From Butyrivibrio sp. (GTDB lineage: Bacteria > Bacillota_A > Clostridia > Lachnospirales > Lachnospiraceae): a stretch of DNA of 10,195 nucleotides. The notes under the pieces are model-generated. The model ran no database searches, was not told where the DNA came from, and saw nothing but the letters and a program-made list of their open reading frames with translations. The DNA is taken from positions 1 to 10,195 of the forward strand of contig NZ_JAILQF010000139.1 in NCBI RefSeq assembly GCF_024699075.1, written 5' to 3'. Below, one piece after another: positions 7,048 to 10,195 of this stretch. The position numbers and the translations under genes were made by a program. Every line of letters begins with the position of its first letter. Position 1 is the stretch's first letter.

Positions 7048-7112
7048 AAAAAAAACTTCCTGCTACTAAGCTACTCTCTGTAATATATACAGATATAGCT
7101 TGTAACAGGAAG
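7048..7112 (-). terminator. intrinsic terminator after buk
   Basis: A long stem forms between 7096-7112 (CUUCCUGUUACAAGCUA) and 7056-7073 (UAGCUUAGUAGCAGGAAG), about 17 pairs with a single bulged A. An inner UCUGUA/UACAGA extension is possible. Eight U (7048-7055) follow directly. It lies about 33 bases after the buk stop codon and closes the butyrate unit. Confidence 0.93.
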
Positions 7113-7145
7113 CCTTATGATTCTATATTTTATCAGAGAAGCTTA

Positions 7146-8213
7146 TCAATAAACCTTAGCCTTCTCTTCGCCATTCATTACACGGATAGCGCCCTGAGCA
7201 AGTGCAAGAAGCTCGTCTTCACCAGGATATACAGTTACAGGAGCGATGAAGTTTATTCTCTCTTTCATAGCTGATGTGATTCTGTCGTTATAAGCGATAC
7301 CACCTGTTATGATGATCTGGTCAACTTTGCCCTTAAGAACTGTTGCCTGAGCACCAATGTCCTTACATACCTGGAAGATGAAAGCATCCATTACAAGTCT
7401 TGCCTTCTCATCGCCGGCATCGATTCTCTTCATTACTTCTCTTGCATCGTTAGTTCCAAGATAAGCATTGAATCCGCCTGCGCCTGTAGCCTTCTTGAGC
7501 ATCTCTTTTTCAGAGAACTTTCCTGAGTAGCAAAGTCTGATAAGAGCTCCGGATGGAAGTCCGCCACTTCTTTCAGGAGACATAGCACCATCACCTTCAA
7601 ATGCTGAATATACATCAACAATACGGCCATGGTCATGAGCGCCTACAGAAACACCACCACCAAGGTGTGCTACAACAAGACGAAGATCTTCATATTTTTT
7701 GCCAACAGACTTAGCATAACGTCTTGCAACAGCCTTCTGGTTAAGAGGGTGGAAAATAGACTTTCTCGGTACATCAGGCATACCTGATACACGAGCAACA
7801 TCGCTGAGCTCATCTACAACAACAGGATCAACGATATAAGCCTTAACACCGATCTGATCTGCGATCTCACGAGCAAGGATACCACCAAGGTTAGATGCAT
7901 GCTGTCCCTGAACACCGATCTCAAGATCCTTGATAACAGCGTCAGTAACTTCATATGTACCGCCTTCGATAGGCTTTAAGAGTCCGCCACGACCAACGAT
8001 TACATCGAAAGTCTTAACATCAATATTTTTTTCCTTAAGAAAATCAAGGATGATGTTCTTACGGAAGTCCTTCTGATCAATGATAGAGTCATATTTGGAA
8101 ATCTCTTCTGTAGAGTGGCGAAGAGTCTCGTCCATTTTAAGTTCTTCATCCTCAAAGATACCGATCTTGGTTGATGTTGAGCCTGGATTGATAATAAGGC
8201 TTTTGATTGCCAT
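7146..8213 (-). CDS. buk: butyrate kinase
   Basis: Butyrate kinase transfers phosphate from butyryl phosphate to ADP, giving butyrate and ATP, the final energy-yielding step of the Ptb-Buk route. The product has the family's usual length of about 355 residues and the acetokinase-type ASKHA fold. The N-terminal phosphate-binding loop is [13 protein letters not shown] (9-21), the central signature is [21 protein letters not shown], and the C-terminal adenosine-binding segment is [16 protein letters not shown] at 8221-8225 sits seven bases before the start. It lies 183 bases after ptb, with a hairpin but no clear promoter between, so cotranscription is likely. A branched-chain acid kinase is possible, but the ptb neighbour favours butyrate. 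Confidence 0.95.
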   Translation of the reverse strand: MAIKSLIINPGSTSTKIGIFEDEELKMDETLRHSTEEISKYDSIIDQKDFRKNIILDFLKEKNIDVKTFDVIVGRGGLLKPIEGGTYEVTDAVIKDLEIGVQGQHASNLGGILAREIADQIGVKAYIVDPVVVDELSDVARVSGMPDVPRKSIFHPLNQKAVARRYAKSVGKKYEDLRLVVAHLGGGVSVGAHDHGRIVDVYSAFEGDGAMSPERSGGLPSGALIRLCYSGKFSEKEMLKKATGAGGFNAYLGTNDAREVMKRIDAGDEKARLVMDAFIFQVCKDIGAQATVLKGKVDQIIITGGIAYNDRITSAMKERINFIAPVTVYPGEDELLALAQGAIRVMNGEEKAKVY

Positions 8214-8249
8214 AATGTTATCTCCTTTTTTACGAAAAAATCAGAAAAT

Positions 8250-8281
8250 AGTTAAACATACGAGCACCTCGTAAACTAACT
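8250..8281 (-). repeat. hairpin in the ptb-buk spacer
   Basis: UACGAG (8268-8273) and CUCGUA (8259-8264) pair perfectly around a three-base loop. AGUUA (8277-8281) and UAACU (8250-8254) extend the stem past a 3x4 internal loop. No U-run follows directly, so it is more likely an mRNA stability or processing element than a terminator. The rest of the 183-base spacer is A/T-rich and shows no convincing promoter. Confidence 0.6.
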
Positions 8282-8396
8282 GTATTCTTGATTTTTAATT
8301 TATAGTTACAAGATTTTATATTTCCGGAAGTACATTTCTATTATCGCTTAGAAAACACCGATCTTATATTTCACAGAAAAAATCTTTTTTTATTGA

Positions 8397-9323
8397 TTAG
8401 AAAGTACCGTTCTTCTGATCTTCTGCAACTACAGCTGCAAGTGCGATAGAGTTGAGCTTAACATCTACACTATCAGAACGTGATGTAAGAATAACAGGAG
8501 CCTTAGTTCCAAGAAGAATGTTACCATTCTTAACTTTAGCAAGACGAACGATTGTCTTGTATGTAAGGTTACCAGCGTGAATATCAGGGAAAAGAAGGAT
8601 ATCAGCATCACCAACGATCTTACGGCTCTCAGCACCTGGTTTGAACTTAGCAGCTTCAGGATCGATAGCAAGATCCATGGAAAGAGGTCCATCAACTATG
8701 CAGTTCTTGATCTCTCCTGCTTCGCAAGCCTTAGTAAGCTCATCAGCTTCTACAGTAACCGGCATCTTAGGATTTACAACTTCTACAGCAGCAAGAGGAG
8801 CTACCTTAGGCATATCTACGCCGCAAGCTCTTGCAACATTAACTGTATATTCTATGATCTGCTTTTTATCTTCAAGTGTTGGATAAGGAAGGAATGCAAC
8901 GTCTGTAAGGAACAGAAGTCTGTCGATACCCGGAATTTCGAAAACGCAAACGTGAGAAAGTGTCTGGCCTGTACGAAGACCAACTTCTTTGTTAAGAACA
9001 CTCTTAAGGAAAGTCTTGGAATCAAGAGAACCCTTCATGTAGATATCAGCTTTGCCATCATGTACAAGCTTAACTGCACATGTAGCAGCTTCCTGCATAT
9101 CTTTAACGTCAATTACTTCATACTCATCAAGATTCATATTGAGAGTTTTTGCGATCTCAGCGATCTTATCTGCATCACCTACAAGAACAGCATCAACAAT
9201 GCCTTTCTTGTGTGCAAGCTCTACAGCCTCCAATACATGCTCATCCTGTGCATATGCAACTGCAAGCTTCTTTTTGCCTGTTGTTTTAAGTTTTGCAAGG
9301 ATATCATCAAAACTCTTACTCAT
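8397..9323 (-). CDS. ptb: phosphate butyryltransferase
   Basis: Ptb converts butyryl-CoA and phosphate to butyryl phosphate and CoA. The 308-residue product matches the phosphate acetyl/butyryltransferase fold. It has AYAQDEHVLEAVELAHKKGI near the start, ADIYMKGSLDSKTFLKSVL with GLRTG in the middle, then TDVAFLPYPTLEDKKQII, and DADILLFPDIHAGN with ILLGTKAPVILTSRSDS near the end. Length and the adjacent buk favour the butyryl enzyme over Pta. AAAGGAG at 9334-9340 lies ten bases before the start. The gene has a good promoter at 9408-9436 and a leader hairpin at 9359-9385. Ptb-buk is one of two known terminal butyrate routes; the other uses butyryl-CoA:acetate CoA-transferase. Confidence 0.94.
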   Translation of the reverse strand: MSKSFDDILAKLKTTGKKKLAVAYAQDEHVLEAVELAHKKGIVDAVLVGDADKIAEIAKTLNMNLDEYEVIDVKDMQEAATCAVKLVHDGKADIYMKGSLDSKTFLKSVLNKEVGLRTGQTLSHVCVFEIPGIDRLLFLTDVAFLPYPTLEDKKQIIEYTVNVARACGVDMPKVAPLAAVEVVNPKMPVTVEADELTKACEAGEIKNCIVDGPLSMDLAIDPEAAKFKPGAESRKIVGDADILLFPDIHAGNLTYKTIVRLAKVKNGNILLGTKAPVILTSRSDSVDVKLNSIALAAVVAEDQKNGTF

Positions 9324-9358
9324 TTTGTAACTTCTCCTTTCACATATCCGTGATTTAT

Positions 9359-9385
9359 GAGCGACTATAGAATCCTATAGCGCCC
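9359..9385 (-). repeat. leader hairpin upstream of ptb
   Basis: GGGCG-CUAUAG (9375-9385) pairs with CUAUAG-U-CGCUC (9359-9370), giving eleven pairs with one bulged U and a four-base loop (9371-9374). It lies within the ptb 5' leader, about 20 bases before the ribosome binding site, and has no U-run. It may protect the transcript end or bind a regulator. Confidence 0.6.
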
Positions 9386-9407
9386 TTTTATTCAAGCATT
9401 TGTTAAA

Positions 9408-9436
9408 ATAATAACACACCATATATCAATTTTCAA
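9408..9436 (-). promoter_or_regulatory. promoter of ptb-buk
   Basis: TTGAAA (9431-9436) and TATTAT (9408-9413) are 17 bases apart, each with 5 of 6 consensus matches. An inverted repeat, CACCATAT/ATATGGTG (9445-9452 and 9417-9424), brackets the -35 box and could be an operator. Confidence 0.75.
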
Positions 9437-9452
9437 TACTGCTCATATGGTG
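9417..9452. repeat. inverted repeat flanking the ptb -35 box
   Basis: Two perfect eight-base arms, CACCATAT (9417-9424) and ATATGGTG (9445-9452), enclose 20 bases that contain the -35 box. On RNA from the thioesterase gene it could also form a loose hairpin followed by a broken U-tract (GUUAUUAUUUU), so a weak terminator is an alternative reading. Confidence 0.55.
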
Positions 9453-9462
9453 ATAATAGTTT

Positions 9463-9966
9463 TTAGAAGCCTTCTGCTCTGCGCTTTTTACGCATATCAA
9501 TTCTCTTAAGAGCACCTTCCCATTCTGCTTTCTGGCACTCTGTCTCGATCTTAAGACCGTAAGGAATAGTAATAGGCTTTTCATTATCATCAAGGCATAC
9601 TTCTGTAAGATATGCTCTGTTTATTACATGACGAAGACCTGTCTTTCTATCTTCAACATAAGTGTCAACTCTCACTTCCATTGAAGTCCTGCCTACATAA
9701 GTAAGATAAGCTTCTATAACTACAATATCCATAAGAAAAGCTGGCTTTTTAAACTGAAGATTATCAACAGCAGCTGTTGTAACTGTATGTGCGCAATGTC
9801 TTGTAGCAACAATACCTGCTGCTTCATCGATCATGAGCATAAGGTTACCACCAAAAAGGCGGCCATATCCATTGATATCTTCGTGCATCATAACCTTATA
9901 TCGTTCAACCTTGGAATCTTCTACAGTCTTATATCCAAGTTCACGTTTAATGTTGTCTTCTACCAT
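9463..9966 (-). CDS. hotdog-fold acyl-CoA thioesterase
   Basis: The 167-residue product belongs to the YciA/BACH-type acyl-CoA hydrolases, which cleave acyl-CoA to free acid and CoA. The family core is seen in GRLFGGNLMLMIDEAAGIVATRH (about residues 34-56), with the catalytic Asp in MIDEAAG, and in the strands VDNLQFKKPAFLMD and GRTSMEVRV. The C-terminus is basic (RKKRRAEGF). GGAGGT at 9971-9976 sits four bases before the ATG at 9966. A TTG start at 9978 would place that site inside the gene. It lies just upstream of ptb but is separated from it by that gene's promoter. The substrate cannot be read from the sequence, and a role in butyryl-CoA turnover is only a guess. Confidence 0.88.
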   Translation of the reverse strand: MVEDNIKRELGYKTVEDSKVERYKVMMHEDINGYGRLFGGNLMLMIDEAAGIVATRHCAHTVTTAAVDNLQFKKPAFLMDIVVIEAYLTYVGRTSMEVRVDTYVEDRKTGLRHVINRAYLTEVCLDDNEKPITIPYGLKIETECQKAEWEGALKRIDMRKKRRAEGF

Positions 9967-9998
9967 AAATACCTCCAAAAAAAGATAAACATAAGCTA

Positions 9999-10004
9999 AT
10001 TATA
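9999..10004 (-). promoter_or_regulatory. candidate -10 box of the thioesterase gene
   Basis: A perfect TATAAT lies 33 bases before the start codon. No acceptable -35 box is found 16-18 bases upstream (the site reads TATATT), so only the -10 element is supported. Confidence 0.4.
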
Positions 10005-10039
10005 CAATATTTATATTTACTAATATAATCTGTATAACG

Positions 10040-10176
10040 TAAGTTTTTACTTATCATACATTTTTGAATCATAGATTCAAAAATGCAGCAATAGAGCCAA
10101 TTGAGTTCGACTTCGTCGAAGGCTCTATTGCCAACCGATTCATCGAATCACGAAACACGCAGTAAATGCGCGTTTC
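10040..10176. repeat. cluster of five consecutive inverted repeats
   Basis: In order: TAAGT-TTTT-ACTTA (10040-10053); a perfect 12-bp stem CATTTTTGAATC/GATTCAAAAATG with loop ATA (10059-10085); and a perfect 11-bp outer stem GCAATAGAGCC/GGCTCTATTGC (10088-10098 and 10121-10131). The outer stem holds an inner TTCGAC/GTCGAA stem (10106-10120). Then GATTC-ATC-GAATC (10137-10149), and GAAAC-A-CGC with GCG-C-GTTTC (10152-10176). None is followed by a U-run on either strand. No coding frame of note crosses it. It could be a repeated extragenic palindromic element, a small mobile element end, or a structured RNA. It fills most of the gene-free right edge. Confidence 0.8.
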
Positions 10177-10195
10177 TGTAATTTACATTCAAGAA

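Noticed and set aside
8374..8400. Terminator directly after ptb
   Set aside because: Only an A-run/U-run pairing without any G-C pairs is present, too weak to call.
8577..9353. Plus-strand frame of 258 residues
   Set aside because: It is antisense to ptb, with a Cys/Asn/Ile-rich composition and no recognisable domain or ribosome binding site.
9967..9978. TTG start for the thioesterase at 9978
   Set aside because: It would put the strong GGAGGT ribosome binding site inside the coding region; the ATG at 9966 fits that site.

Overview
This window looks like the chromosome of a moderately AT-rich, butyrate-producing Firmicute, most likely a Lachnospiraceae member close to Butyrivibrio or Pseudobutyrivibrio. 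The reasons are the ptb-buk butyrate pair, strong GGAGG-type ribosome binding sites, TTGAAT/TATAAT-type promoters and the rpmG-secE-nusG-rplK order. The genus is an inference from gene content, not from a marker comparison. Every gene I accept lies on the minus strand, so the text follows the direction of transcription, from high to low coordinates.

Region 9967-10195 holds no gene. It contains a run of five inverted repeats upstream of a hotdog-fold acyl-CoA thioesterase (9463-9966). Next come phosphate butyryltransferase (ptb, 8397-9323) and butyrate kinase (buk, 7146-8213), which together turn butyryl-CoA into butyrate plus ATP. The ptb promoter and leader carry inverted repeats, another hairpin lies between ptb and buk, and a strong intrinsic terminator closes the unit at 7048-7112.

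secA (4306-6882) has its own good promoter and runs directly into prfB (3150-4292), a release factor 2 gene read without the usual programmed frameshift. A GC-rich terminator at 3094-3121 ends that unit. Then comes a lone COG1106-type AAA/ABC-like ATPase (1838-3040) with an intact Walker A motif but altered Walker B and H-loop positions. Its last codons lie inside a tandem array of about seven 39-40 bp units (1583-1863).

Downstream of the array a good promoter (1529-1557) starts the rpmG-secE-nusG operon: ribosomal protein L33, the SecE translocase subunit and the NusG elongation factor. A 252-base spacer before rplK (L11, cut by the window edge) contains a structure resembling the 23S rRNA site bound by ribosomal protein L1, plus overlapping complementary segments that could form alternative folds.

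Most of the window is ordinary housekeeping. The parts most worth a second look are the tandem array joined to the degenerate ATPase gene, the hairpin cluster at the right edge, and the structured leaders of rplK and ptb.
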